This document shows, piece after piece, positions 1-12,279 of a DNA stretch of 64,000 bases (positions are counted from its first letter, which is position 1; the number at the start of each line of letters is the position of its first letter). Position numbers and translations under genes: made by a program. Source of the DNA: Maea johnstoni (taxonomy: Eukaryota; Annelida; Polychaeta; Spionida; Magelonidae). The DNA is taken from contig OZ012693.1 of the NCBI GenBank assembly GCA_963942565.1, positions 6,826,884 to 6,890,883 of the forward strand, written 5' to 3'. The notes under the pieces are model-generated. The model was not told where the DNA came from. It ran no database searches and worked only from the letters and a program-made list of their open reading frames with translations.

Positions 1-3
1 CTT

Positions 4-1629
4 TCATGACGCGCTTAAATCTCTGCTTTTAAAAGCCCACACATACGGATTAAGGATAGAATTGAGTGAAGTAATCGTATTAAGTATTACAGGATACTCT
101 AAAGACATTTTACAAACACTCTGGTCATCGTTACAGTAAAAGCCATATATAACCATATAAATGGCACTGGGCAAATAGCAAACAACAAATAGCGCAATAA
201 CCATTATCTGATCAAATGTATATTTCGTCCTGCATAAATTGGATGTGTATGTTCCTTTGTTTTGATATCTTGAGGTCTTCTTGCTTTTTCTTTTTGATGA
301 GCCGGCACATGTATGCGAAGACTATCATCTCCTCCAACCGCTGAGGCTCTTGAAGGAATGTCAGATTGTACCTCACCACTGTTCTGAGATTTCCCTTTAT
401 CATTTGTTTTAATTTCTTCAATTGAGGAGGGGTCATCTGACTCCACTGTCATGTGCATTGGATGGAGAATGGCTTCACGACTGTTTTGCAGTGAATGTTC
501 GCGTATGCTTCTCAGAGTCTCTGGGCTGTCTAACGTCGCTCCTGTGTCTCCTGTATGATGAGAACACCCAGGTTGCTGTAAGTCTGGTAGCTCACAGATT
601 CCATGCTTCCCATTATGCCGAGTGTCCATCCTGCGGTTGCTAGTCATTACAGATTCTTCAACTGGTTGAGTGGTAAAAGGAGCCAAATCTTTGCGTCGTG
701 AGTTTGTTCCAATGTTTGGAACGTTATTCTGATTTTATATCATTGGCAAGATCAATTGGGAGTGAATTTCTGCTTTCCAACTCTGACATTCTTAGACCAA
801 CTTGAATTCTATTTGGAAGGCTTGACTGAAGTGTGGTAGAAATGATCATTTGCGCTCTCTTTAGCTGATACAGTATCCCATATTGGAATGCAGATATACC
901 AACAATGTGGATCACAGTTACAGTGCCGTACATCGCCAATGAACGTGAACTGCTGAACGAACTGAAGGCATAGCAACCTTCTTTATCCATAGCAGCGGGT
1001 TGACCACTGCCGAAAATCGTCTTCGAACTCACCACTGACCATCCTATCCAAATCAATGCAATGGCTACCAGATGTTTATATCTGCAGGAACGAAGAGATT
1101 GATTTGACGACAGGTGTTGATGTTGCATTGTTCGCCATGAAATGACCGACATACTAAGAACACCGGTCATACTAACACAGAACGTCGTTACTATAAACCA
1201 CATGATCAGTTTACAGCTTAGGTGACTATGCAATGACAACATACTGAGTAATGTGCGAATTGCCGCGGCCACCGCAAGTATGATATCCGAAACAGCTAAG
1301 TGAGATATCCAATAGTGGATGGAAATGCGATGGTCCTGGAGGCGTCTGACAGCTGCAAGAAGCAATGAATTACCCGCAATCATGGCAAGAACTACAAGCG
1401 TCTGAAATATATGTATCATAGCGTGAAAAGATGTTGTCTGTAGCAATATCTCTCCCTGTTGAGGGTCCTGACAGCGTGTCCAGTTCTGGCTAGATCTGTT
1501 AGATGCACTACAGTTAAAAAGGTCCTCGTTACAAGCAGTGTCGTTCGCCAAAGATGTGTTAGAAAGACTACAGTTGCTGTAGAACTTCATTTTTTCAGAT
1601 TGTAGATATAACCAGGCAAAACTGGCCAA
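4..1629 (-). CDS. Class A (rhodopsin-like) orphan GPCR in three overlapping frames
   Basis: Predicted plasma-membrane receptor, ligand unknown. The first frame (1629-724) has an extracellular N-terminus with about six N-glycosylation sequons, TM1 with GN (AGNSLLLAAV), TM2 with LAVSD, the TM3 Cys (SCKLIMW), TM4 with Trp, an ECL2 Cys (EGCYAF) and TM5. It stops at 724. A hydrophilic Ser/Thr/Glu-rich frame (about 730-204) looks like a long third intracellular loop. A third frame, open from about 320 and ending with TGA at 4, holds a basic KRKSKKTSR stretch, TM6 with CYLP and TM7 with NPYVW. Motifs are unusual: DRY is replaced by SWR and NPxxY ends in Trp. The frames overlap without a gap and both changes lie near A-runs, so two indels (assembly errors or a decaying gene) are likely. 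A splice acceptor at about 224 is the alternative. Echinoderms have large lineage-specific class A expansions, which fits. Confidence 0.72.
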
Positions 1630-2592
1630 TCTTAAGTTCCTGGTTGGAGAAGTGATCTCTTACACCGTGTAAAAGCGATGCAGTGGTATGAACTGATTAA
1701 AGACGTGACAAAGTGAAGGCCATTCTTGCTTTAGTGGGTGGAAATGGAGATATGTTTCACTGATTACTTAAGTAGTGAGACGATATGGAATAATGAAGCA
1801 AGTTATGGCGTGCTTGTAGTGATAGCCACCTGCCTTCTGTGTGATGAAAAGGCGAATAAAGAAGACCAAGAACGCTTTATATTGTCTGCTTTAATAAGGC
1901 CTGGTGTTGTTAAGTGTATGATTCACATTAATCTACCTACCCAGATTTTAACTCCCGATGTAGAAATGAAAACAAGTTGTATTCCCGTTGACCTACAGGC
2001 CAGGTGATCATCCGTTCAGAAGATAAAATCAGACTCAGATAACCAATAGCTTACCACAGCCTCGCAGCCTGCAAAAATATATTTATTTTCTGCATTTGAA
2101 AAAAGATATATTTTGTTAAATGAAACTAGTAGGGATTTTTACCCACCTTCAAAATGTTGTAGACGATCAAATCCTTATTTAGTTTTTGTTTTTTTCCTGC
2201 TCTGTGCGTTTTTTTTCTCTTCATACAAAAATGCAGATTATGTATTTGAGTACCGGTATATAGTATGATAACGTCTGTTTACAGTCAGTGAACATCACGA
2301 TTTAAATTACACAATGACGTAGAATAGGGTACATTAAAAGAAAGGTTCAGACCTTGAACAAGAATAACAAATATCTATAACAAATTTATGAATATTCCTT
2401 AATGAATTACAAAATATGCATGACTGGACTAAGATTTTCTTAATCTAGCCTGAATTATGAATATTCAGCTGAAAACATAGCTATTTCGAAAGGAGTTTAT
2501 TTGACTATATGGACCATAAACATCTGTCCACTGTCTATTCTTTAAAGCGTTTTTAAACATTATAGGTGGAAAGGGGGCTATATCAAATTTAA
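1630..2592. other. Intergenic, nothing recognised
   Basis: Upstream flank of the minus-strand GPCR. A short open frame at 1738-2007 has no recognisable domain or splice context. No promoter motif could be assigned. Confidence 0.5.
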
Positions 2593-2611
2593 ATTATTAT
2601 TACTATTATTA

Positions 2612-2682
<71 letters not shown>
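2593..2682. repeat. (TTA)n microsatellite
   Basis: An almost perfect trinucleotide run of about 30 units with a few interruptions at its left end. Confidence 0.95.
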
Positions 2683-2684
<2 letters not shown>

Positions 2685-4274
2685 ATAAACCATGTGTAGA
2701 TAATATTAAATTAATTATAACTATAAATTCATTTAGTATTATTCCTCAATTAGTGTACTAAGTAATATTCATAAATGAGTTTAGAACTGTTAAAGATAAT
2801 CTACGAATATTCATAATTGAGTGTGAATTATGAATATTCGTAAATCGGTTACGAATACGGAATATTTCTAATTCATAATACAATTACAAATGAATTGGGA
2901 ATATTAAAAAATTTCGATTTGAATTTCAAATGATCTTTACCTTTAATATTGCTATATGTCCGTCATATGCCACTACGGTTTGTCATAGCAAATGTTAAAG
3001 AGTGGGATGAATTTACCTTTCAGCAGCCATTTGCATCAATTAACTATGCCTGGCCTGATATGCACTTCACAGGCTACACTATACACGATTAGGGTAAAAA
3101 ATATGCAATGGTTGCATCCTTACATTAGGGGTTGCGTGTGTAATTTCTTTAATGCCACAACAAAGTTGAAAGAGCATCGGTTAGCAGCTGTTGAACCGGA
3201 CTCGATGTTTTCCCCATTCAGTAACTGATGACTAGTTTTAGAGAACCAACACGTATATCATTATCATGTAAAGACAAACGAGAGTTTATGTTAGAGGAAC
3301 AACTAGCAAGAAATGCTGATTAAATTTACTTTATCGACAGTTCTTCGTTGTTTCTATAATCTAAATATATGTCTCCAATTTGCAGTTTACAGAATACGTG
3401 GTTTGATTAATCTGCATATTGTAAACGCCAACTACATGCCTTTGTTGTCAAGAATATCAGTAAACCTACTAGGACGTATCCCATTTCGCGTCCTCTCTGG
3501 TACAATAAGTGCTGTGCCCAATACACTGTGAAAGAAATTAGGCCAAGGAAAATGCATTGACGATTTCTCAAGTGTATTATTGTAGAATTGTATTCTGCAG
3601 TCAATAAACATACGTTTATTGACTGATGCAGAATCAACTTGTTGTCTTAAAATCTAAGCTTGAATCTTAAAATGAGCAGAAAAGGTTTACCTCTTCAGGT
3701 ACACAAACGCAAACACACATACAAACATACATACATACGTACGTACGTACGTGCGAGCGTGCATGCATACATAAATACATGCATATGTACATACAATCAT
3801 ACAAACATGCATACATGGATACACATCATAGAAGTGGCATTTTACAAGATAAAGAAAACCCCTTAAGTTAAGTACGATTTTTGCACTTGATGACCCCTTG
3901 CCTTCAATCGATGTACAAAATATTTTGTAAAAGAAAGAAACTTTTAACCGGAAGTGTCAAGGAAGAACAATGATTCGGCTATGCATCTTCTAATTATCAT
4001 CGTGGATTATCGTCGTATTTCTACCAACTCAATTTTCTTTGATCGATCATTCTTGCGATGAACCATTGATCAATTGACTGATTTAAATAGTAGAAGATAG
4101 AGAAAATGACGAAAGTCGTGACGAAGAGACATTGGCGGCGTATGACAAACAATTAACAAACGTGCGGTATTGCAGACAACTCTCACTAACAGGCGCGCAC
4201 TGGCTGGCATTCCTCTAATAACCCTAGCAGCTCCTGATGATATTCGAAATTGTGCTCGCTTATACAGGACATGA
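2683..4274. other. Intergenic AT-rich DNA with a short CATA/CGTA-rich tract
   Basis: No supported gene. Positions 3707-3815 carry imperfect tetranucleotide repeats (ACAT, ACGT, GCAT). The small open frames around 3000-3640 lack domain or splice signals. Confidence 0.5.
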
Positions 4275-4276
4275 TG

Positions 4277-4349
<73 letters not shown>

Positions 4350-4540
4350 TAATAATAATAATAATAATAATAGTAATAATAATAATAATGATTATAATAA
4401 TGATGTTAATGATAATAATAATGATAATGATATAATAATACTAACAATATAAATGATAATGACGATAACAATAATAATAATAATAATAATAATTATTATT
4501 ATAATAGTAATGATAATAATAATAATGATAATACGTACGT

Positions 4541-4617
<77 letters not shown>
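4275..4617. repeat. Compound microsatellite (AAT)n then (GA)n
   Basis: An (AAT/GAT)n tract runs from about 4275 to 4530, followed by ACGTACGTATGTACG and then a pure (GA)n run at 4547-4617. The poly-Asn, poly-Ile and Arg-Glu frames here are artefacts of the repeat. Confidence 0.93.
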
Positions 4618-4621
<4 letters not shown>

Positions 4622-4683
4622 TGTGCATGTATGTATCAAGGACCAAAGTTGCTCATCTAAGGTATGTATCAATCCCGGGTATC

Positions 4684-4973
4684 AATCATATTTAGTGGTG
4701 CCCGCAACTATGATACCATAATATGGGGCTGCTTAGTACGAGGCACATATTTAGTGTACTTTCTCTTCGAATGAGGGCGCTTCAGCAGACTTGTAAATCG
4801 ACACCTGCTCCACTACAAATACGGAATCAGCTGTGATGCATGAGCGATAATAGGCAAGTTGCAGTGAAACTCCAATGTCCAAGGACGAGGCAACATGTCT
4901 ATAACGCGACAAGTGCGACCAGTGAGGCAGATTGCCAAGTAAGCCTAACATATAATTAAGGGAATGATAATGT
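4684..4973 (+). repeat. Dispersed repeat, copy 1 of 2
   Basis: About 290 bp clearly similar to 23858-24142 in the same orientation. Shared landmarks are CATATTTAGT, GAATGAGGGCGCT, TTGTAAATCGACACCT, GACGAGGCAACATGTCTATA and the closing GAGGGAAT.ATAATGT. No TIR or poly-A was identified, so the class is unknown. Confidence 0.8.
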
Positions 4974-5227
4974 CGAGGGACTGGGTGGGTGACTCGGTGG
5001 TGTCCGATTGTCGATATGTTGCACAGGCGTACGACAGGCCTCAAGACGTACGTCAGGCCAAATCAAGGTGTACAGATGTAGGGTAATCCCATAAGTTATT
5101 TATAGATTGTTACGTCATCACTTGGTGGTGGTGGGACATAGAGAGCTAGTTCTGTATGTAGTGAGATGATTAGACAGGTTGCTTTTATCCGATATTTATA
5201 TGTTTTGGATAGAGAGTACTATTTTAT

Positions 5228-5590
5228 TATGCCAGTCAATTACTGTTTCTATGGTCCATGAACCTATGACCTGAGAGTAGTAGACAGGGAGTGGGCACTG
5301 TGCATGCATCATCAAATTTCGCTGCCTCGCACTATGGGTCATAGATAACCTGTGTACCCCAGCCTGGCTGCCTGCTGACCCCATCTCCTTGGCAACCTAT
5401 CTGACCTAGATAGGATGACGTGGTTTCACGGGCCCTGGATTCCAGGCAACATCCTGCCAGCCTCTTTCTGAAAAAAATCACGTGACCAATACTTCCCCAG
5501 GCTACACCGCGTAACCCGAGGCGCACACACCCTAGGTACTAGCATGCTGTGCCTATGGGTTGCGGATCAAGGGGATGTATTTCTCTGCTA
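5228..5590 (-). repeat. Dispersed repeat, inverted partner at 61.5 kb
   Basis: The reverse complement matches 61483-61722. Shared stretches include AGTGCCCACTCCCTGTCTAC, CAGGTTATCTATGACTCATA-like, TGGTCACGTGATTTTTTTC and GGGTTACGCGGTGTAGCCTG. This copy carries about 100 bp in the middle that the 61 kb copy lacks. Probably a non-autonomous mobile element; class not determined. Confidence 0.8.
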
Positions 5591-5599
5591 TGACTAAAG

Positions 5600-6456
5600 A
5601 TTTCAAGATAAAAAGGGTATACACAGTGTAATATCCCGGTGTAATATTCGTTCCATTCCAAAAACCTAGTCATGTTACATAATAATAGAAATGATGGATT
5701 TAAGTTTGTTTAAGGCAAAATTTTGATATTTTGTTCATTACAAAATATACCTACATAATTATGCAGTGCTAACTTTGTTCCAACTCAAAAGCACAGTGAT
5801 CAATTCAACTTTATTCTAAATCATCATATCATTAGTGTCACCGCCAGCTTTATAGGAAATTAATTTCCAGGATATATTTGAACGGAGTTTATACCACATG
5901 AGGGGGTTTGTTTTATAAGAGAGATCGGTTGATTAAAAGCAAAGACTAAGATATGAAACAATTCTTAATAAGAAAATAGACATTTTGAATTCTAAATACA
6001 GGCTTCATTGAACCACTCAAACCCCCTCTGCATCAGGCACATAATCATTTCTTATCCTCATTTTTACCATCTCTAGAGGAAACTCTTTTTATGATACTTA
6101 AGTATCATATGGACTTCTTGTCTACTGACCTGACTCTGAAATAACTTTGAATAAATTCTTCAAAAAATGTGTATTAACTTGATCAACCTATATTGAAGCT
6201 GATCACAAAACTAAAGCATCAATCCGCCATTTCAGCAGTCCCTTCGCGCTCTCACTATTCATAATCGCCGCATGATCCTACTATTGACCAAACGTCTAAA
6301 GCAAGCTGAACAGCGAGAGTGTGAAGGTGCAATAAAGGTCATTTCACTCCGATCGGCAATCATTTAGGGGTGCGGTTATATGGATGTTTGACAACACCCC
6401 TTCCACAGAAAATTTTCCCAAACTCTACCCAAACGGTGCCCTTAATCAAGCGAATA

Positions 6457-6458
<2 letters not shown>
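5600..6458. other. Intergenic, nothing recognised
   Basis: AT-rich single-copy-looking sequence without an open frame of note. Confidence 0.5.

Positions 6459-6539
<81 letters not shown>
6459..6539. repeat. (TA)n microsatellite
   Basis: A pure TA run of about 40 units. Confidence 0.97.
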
Positions 6540-6544
<5 letters not shown>

Positions 6545-7780
6545 TCTAACCATCTCCTAAGATGAAGTTTAGAATGTCCCTCAATTGCTTCATATACTAG
6601 CTGTTCCCCAGGCACATCACTTGATAGCTGGAAAAGTGGTCTATTCCATTTCTAATTATAAAGTGTTCCTTAAGTTATATTTGAGAGAATGATAGAGAGC
6701 TCTTCAGTCAGTGTTGTCAGTATTAGGTCAGTGCCAGAAGCTAAGAAATTTATAGCACAAGCTATAACTTCCTCTTCCTCAATTCAACAAGTGTAGAGAA
6801 ACCTAGGCCTTCACAGAACTATTGTTAACATTACTGTATAAAAGAACTTCCTCTGTTTGTTAAATTCTTTCATCACAGATGTCCATGTCCCAGTTGATTC
6901 AAAATATACATGTGAATACAATGGGGCTTTAAATGAGCTCAAACCTCCTGTTTCCGAGTACAGCAGGGGTTATCAAGTCCTTTAAGTCCCTACTAATACA
7001 TTCGCTACTGTAATTCAAACTTAAAAGGAAAGGAAATTGTGTATCTGCCATTGAATATGATCTCAGATATACCATCCCCTACTACAGTAAGTGCCCATCA
7101 CACTAAGAGCTTGTCCAACCACCCCCAGAGACACTGTTCAGTGACGTCACACATAGCTAGTTCTGCAAGTGCCCTTACCTTTAGAATACAGACTCACTGT
7201 ATGTCGATTATATCAGAGAATTCATATATTATACATAGGTGCTGAGCATAGAGGCACACAAACTTTCTAAAAGTCAATCTTAAACATTCCGTATATTACC
7301 TTAGATGATTAAAAGTATTTATCTAAGATATTACCAAATTAATGAAATATTACTCAAATCTTTTGAAACCAAATGAATCAACCAAACATTTCTATTGAAC
7401 GATTGGATGAAGTTCAATATGCGGATTTATGTGTGGCCACATCTTTATAGAGCATACAGCATAGTAGACTTGTGTTGCGGTGACTATGATGGACCAAGTG
7501 TGAAAGAGAAAATAAAAAACAACAACGTATTTTTACCCGACCGCTCCAGAAGGGTGTGTAAGTTTAAATAGTCCAGCGGATTATCGCAGATTTTTGGGCA
7601 AATCGTTATTTTTTTTGGCAAAAGCACCTTATTTATGCTCCCTCCACTGAAGGAAGGTAAATAAATTTCAAGCAATGGCTGGTTGCCTGGCTCATTTTCC
7701 TGCCAAAGAGAACTATCATTTAGAGGGTCGCGAAAACGACTACGTGTATGTCCTTCAGCATATACTTGTAAAAAAAAAAT
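6540..7780. other. Intergenic; 7300-7480 resembles 25120-25262
   Basis: No gene supported. Its end shares an ordered set of short matches with 25120-25262 (ATTACTCAAA, CATCCAAACATTT-like, GTTCAATATG, TTTATGTGTGGC, CTTTATAGAGCAT), so an old dispersed repeat is likely here. Confidence 0.5.
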
Positions 7781-7783
7781 TAA

Positions 7784-8597
7784 AATAATAATAGTAATAA
7801 TAATAATGATGACGATGATGATGATGATAATAATGATAATAATATTCATAAATTGTTCATAAATTCATAAATTGTTCAACAGCGCTGCATATTGTCAAAG
7901 TTTGAGTCATAGTCCACAAAGCATCAGTGGGCAAGCTTGAAAAGGTGTGTTTTGAGACACTTCTTTAAGGCCTGACACGATGTAGAATCCTTCAGGTGTT
8001 GTGGAAGCGCATTCCATAATCGCGGTGCACTTCTGGAGAACGCACAATCTCCAAATTTGAGTCTAGTCCAAGGATCATCCAGAAGGCTCCTTTCGTCTGA
8101 TCATAGATGGCGTCTGGGTTTATATGGCACTAGCAGCTCCTTGAGGTACTTAGGTGCAATCGGTTGAGTGCCTTGTATACCAGCAGTTGAACCTTTAATT
8201 GGATGCAGAATTTGATTGATAGCCCGTGGAGCTCGATTAGAACAGGTGTGATATGTTCATACTTCCTGGTTCTCGATACTATCCTTGCGGCACTGTTTTG
8301 TAATCCTCCTTGCAGCTTTGAAATCAAATCCTGTTGTATTCCAATTAGGAGAGCATTGCAATAATCGAAGCGAGACATCACCAGCGATTGCAACACGGTT
8401 TTTGTGGCATCTTCTGTTAACACATGTCTCGCTTTTACGATATTGCTCAGGTGAAAGCTAGATCTTTTCACGACACTTTTGACATGGGGTGCCATGCACA
8501 GCTGAGAGTCAAACATAGCTCCCATATTTCTCAGAGGTTCAGATGCAACGGACATATCCGTCCCCGCTAGAGAGAGCGACTTAATGTTCAGCTCAAC
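7784..8597 (-). mobile_element. CR1/Jockey-type LINE, 3' end of ORF2 with microsatellite tail
   Basis: On the minus strand this encodes the C-terminal part of a non-LTR reverse transcriptase. Landmarks in order are RNMGAMFDSQLCM, FHLSNIVKARHVLTEDATKT, SRFDYCNALLIG, ARIVSRTRKYEHITPVL and, in the next segment, LWNALPQHLKDS ending KTHLFKLAH and a stop at 7924. One in-frame stop follows KPRRHL at about 8100, and a frame change lies just before it. A trinucleotide-rich stretch (7784-7850) lies beyond the ORF end, as expected for the 3' tail of such LINEs. It is 5'-truncated and dead, and lies just upstream of thioesterase copy 1. Confidence 0.85.
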
Positions 8598-8702
8598 TAG
8601 GGATATTGGAACGAGGGGGATTTTGTCCGGGGGGATTTTGTCCTGGGGGATATTGTCCGAGAGGATATTGTCCGGGGGATATTCCCCGGGGGATATTGTC
8701 CT
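8598..8702 (+). repeat. About 15-bp minisatellite, seven units
   Basis: Tandem variants of GGGGGATATTGTCCG, with units such as GGGGGATTTTGTCCT and GGGGATATTCCCCG. It lies between the truncated LINE and the splice acceptor of thioesterase copy 1. Confidence 0.85.
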
Positions 8703-8736
8703 GATACCATATAATATGGCAATTTTTGTGTTCCAG

Positions 8737-10608
8737 GGCATTTGGCAATCACTTCACACTGGACAGTAAGGCAGCTAGAGCAGAAATGATTATACCAGGC
8801 ATCAGCTTCAATGAATATGACAGAACAGGTAATGGATTAAACCCCTCATTCCGCATTTGCTACTGAATTTAGATTTGGAATTTTGATTATCGTCACTTTC
8901 ATATCGTCCTTTTGAGATTCATTTAAGCCTACACCCTTTTCCTCATAGATCAATTTATAGGCCACTGCTGAGGAGAGTTAGGGAACAAAGTATTAAAGAA
9001 AAGCTCATATAGGCTTGCATACAAGCAAGGGTTTTCTCTCTTTTTTTCAATAACATATTTCACTAGAACACAGTCGCTTCAAACATGCATTTTGGATATC
9101 AAATGGCAATGCATTTTGAAGGGAAGGTATCACATTTGTTCCAGTCTTAACTTTGTTCATAAGATATGGTATCTAGTAATGTTTTTGAAAAGATATCTCA
9201 TTTTCAACAAAAAATCTGAAAAAAATGAAGACGAACTTTGAGCTGAGGAAAAATTAGAAAGCATATGATATCCTTCCCTCTTTGGTCTTTCCTCCATATT
9301 TGTGAAATTTGAAGGTTCCCGGTTCATATTTGTAGATAGGAGATCCGAATGAAAACACTATGTATGTACTTTAAAAAAGATTTTTTACTCCCCAAAGTCA
9401 TTAAGCTACGCAAAGTGCAATTGGGGTTTGTGTTGTAGGTGGAGACCAAGGAAGCTGTGGTCTACTCGATGTGTTATGAGGCGAATTCAAGTAACCCTGA
9501 GGGTAAATCGCGTACACCACAGCTGCCGAGGGATCTATTTCGTTTGTACAGCAGTTTACTGTCTTCCACCAAGCAGGGATCAAAAAGGGCGTCTTCGTAC
9601 CCTTGAGCAATACCCTTGTTCCTTGGACAACACATTTTAAGTCTAGGCGGCTTAAAGAGCAAAGGCTCAAAAGTGTGGGGTACTTCATACTATTTAAGGC
9701 CTGTGATTTGTGGAAGGTAGCCAATTGTGGTACACGTCCAGCTAGAATGCTCTAACAATGGCAATCAACGATGTTCATGAAATTATGACATGCAAGGCTT
9801 TGATGGTGTGTTCATTTTTGTTTTTTCAGGGAATGTAAACCTTTCGAACATGACACGCTGGTTTGAAGGCATTCGTAACTTGGCTTGGTCTCACCCAGAC
9901 TTCTTCCTTCAAGATACCATAAAAAATGATGGCCTTGTCTTTAACGTTGGAGCCAGAAACAACGTGACAGATCAATACTACACACGCTTGCCATGCCTGT
10001 TCCGTGGGCACGTGGCTTCAGATATACCTTTCCCTCCTCCAGATCAGGGCCTTAAGGTTGATTTGGTTCTCCACCATATTGGGAGGACGTCCTTGCAGCT
10101 TCTTCAGAACGTGCATCACCTCTCCTCGCAGGACCTGCTGGCATCTGGTATCACCACTTTAGTTATGGTGAACAGAACAACAAGACGTCCTTTGACACTA
10201 CCCCCTAGTCTCATGCAGGACTTTGGTCACCTGGTGGAGAAAACACCAGAGCCTAGAGTTGAACCTGCTGATCCTCCACCATGTGCATTTGAGTATCACA
10301 TGGTGGTGCAGCATAGTGATCACGATGCCTACTACCACGCCAACCATAGTGCCTACGTGCGCTTCTGCATGAATGCGGGTACCACGGCAAGCATGGCAGG
10401 GTTCTACAAACACCTGCAAGGGGACCTTGCCAAGTTCAAGGTCAAGACAATGTCACAGATATTTCTGAGCGAGAGCTCGGCTGGAGACAACCTAAAGGTC
10501 ATCACGTGGGATGACTCTCAAACAGCTGGATTGGTCCACTTTCAAGTTATGAAAGATGATAGCCCGATTTACTACTCTGCAATTCAGTTTGAAACAGTGC
10601 AAAAATAG
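8737..10608 (+). CDS. Double-hotdog thioesterase-like protein, copy 1 (two 3' exons)
   Basis: Two coding exons are visible: 8737-8828 (92 bp, acceptor TTCCAG, donor GTAATG) and 9830-10608 (779 bp, acceptor TTTTTTCAG, ending TAG). The phases fit (2 in, 1 across the intron). The product reads AFGNHFTLDSKAARAEM, then DRTGNVNLSNMTRWFEG, then two hotdog-like halves. The second half has S-D-H-D-A-Y-Y-H-A-N-H-S-A-Y, which matches the acidic catalytic-loop pattern of 4HBT thioesterases (DxD...HxNNxxY). The first half ends in NRTTRRPLTLPP, as in acyl-ACP/acyl-CoA thioesterases. Predicted to hydrolyse fatty acyl thioesters; substrate unknown. The N-terminal exon or exons are not visible: a truncated LINE and a minisatellite occupy the sequence directly upstream. 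Copies 2 and 3 follow on the same strand. Confidence 0.75.
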
Positions 10609-11422
10609 AAAGTGTCTTATCTTACCACAATTACTAAAAGGAAAATGAGTATTGGTGTTGCAATAATTATTCTCCCAAAACATTCTTTAGGTAATGTGAT
10701 ATCTCGAACATAGTCTGACCTTTTTCAACATTGGGGAAGACTGGGTGAGGTTAGAAGCTAGCATAAAATATTACTTTGCAATTATTTCCATTCCTTTGAA
10801 TTGTCTAAATCAAAACGACTGGGCTCTCACCTTAACTACAGCTGGTGATCATCTAGTTACTAGCATTTCAGTTCTACTATTACCATCTAGAAAGGATGAT
10901 TGACTTATGGGACTGCATCCATGGCCAAGGGACCTAAAGTTGGTGATAGTGTACTTTGTCAGGCTAGGCTAACTAGTGCATATCTAACATTGAATAACGA
11001 ATGGATCCCAGAGTTCCCAAGGATTATTGAGTACTGAGCAAAAACACAAACGGCTAGCCAAACAGTCGCTGTCACGTTTTTCATATTCCTCAAACCAGAG
11101 ACTATGTGTAAATGGTGCTCCATACAATGGACGGTTCAGCAGACATGTGTGATTTAATAAGTGCTGTGAACAATCACATTGTGCTGTGAACAATCACATT
11201 GATAATTAATAATTAATAAGCGGAATATGCTTCAAGAATAAACTAGACCCTAACATTATATATCAGACATCACAGGAGGGCAAAATGGATTTGTCATTGA
11301 TTGTTATAAACTCATGTGCGGAACTGAAATAGATATGTATATTCATTATGCTCGTCACTGTCAGTACACCTGTAAGGCCAATACTTTCATTTATCCCGAA
11401 GCACTCCATCCATATTACACGC

Positions 11423-11458
<36 letters not shown>

Positions 11459-12279
11459 GAACACACAGTTTATTTATTATTTTGATTTTGCTCAAAAGTT
11501 AAGATATCTAAAAGTGAATATATTTTCTCATTTTCAACAAATTTTCATGTAGAAGTAGTCAGTATATTTTTAATGGATTCCTAATAGTTTTTCGGTACGT
11601 CACATATGTAATATCTATCAGCTAAACCAACATGACATAAACATCGTAAATAATGTTAAAACCATGCGATTATTGCTCATTAAGGAATAAATCACAATCT
11701 TTAAACATATATATATACCACTCAAAATATGCAATACATTAATTTACATATTAGTTGGTCATAAAGGATAAGTACTGTTTTACACCAAATATCCACATGC
11801 AACACCATCTGCCCTGCATAATACATTACTGAAAAGTTTGTGGTGAATCTTCCCACCATTGAAAATGATATACATATAGGGAGCTCCGACCTTTTGGTAT
11901 TTGAATGAGACTTTCATGTCAATATTGATCAATAATTGGTCTTTGTGCAAGAAAGCCACAATAAACATTTTATATTCTAGTTTATGCCAAGTGTATCCCT
12001 TGTTCACAGCTCCCCACCACGCCTTCCCGGGTTTTCTTATGCTTAGCTTGACTAAAGTTGTGAAAGTATACACATATTCACATGGAAAAATTAATTCTAG
12101 TAGGGCTGCAAAGATAAATAATTAAGGTAATAGTTAGAAAGAAAGACAGATGAAAAGCAAGAATGGAAGAAAAAACACTGGTATTGCATGGGGGATCTTT
12201 TGCGCTAGAAAGCACTTTTAAAGATATCTGGTTTATGGTCATTATAGTGTTGAATTCAGCCTCAGATGTCATACTCTTT
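10609..12279. other. 3' flank shared by the thioesterase units; (CA)n inside
   Basis: Non-coding. It aligns in order with 20605-22320 and 30107-31560 (for example CCATCTAGAAAGGAT, TCCATGGCCAAG, CATACAATGGACGGTT, ATATTGATCAATAATTGGTC). This shows that the duplicated unit extends well beyond the exons. A (CA)n run lies at about 11417-11457. Confidence 0.7.

Noticed and set aside
4237-4695. Poly-Asn, poly-Ile, Ser-Leu and Arg-Glu frames
   Set aside because: Products of the (AAT)n and (GA)n microsatellites; no flanking coding signal.
7484-7849. 121-codon minus-strand frame
   Set aside because: Its N-terminus is a microsatellite translation and the rest has no recognisable domain or splice sites.
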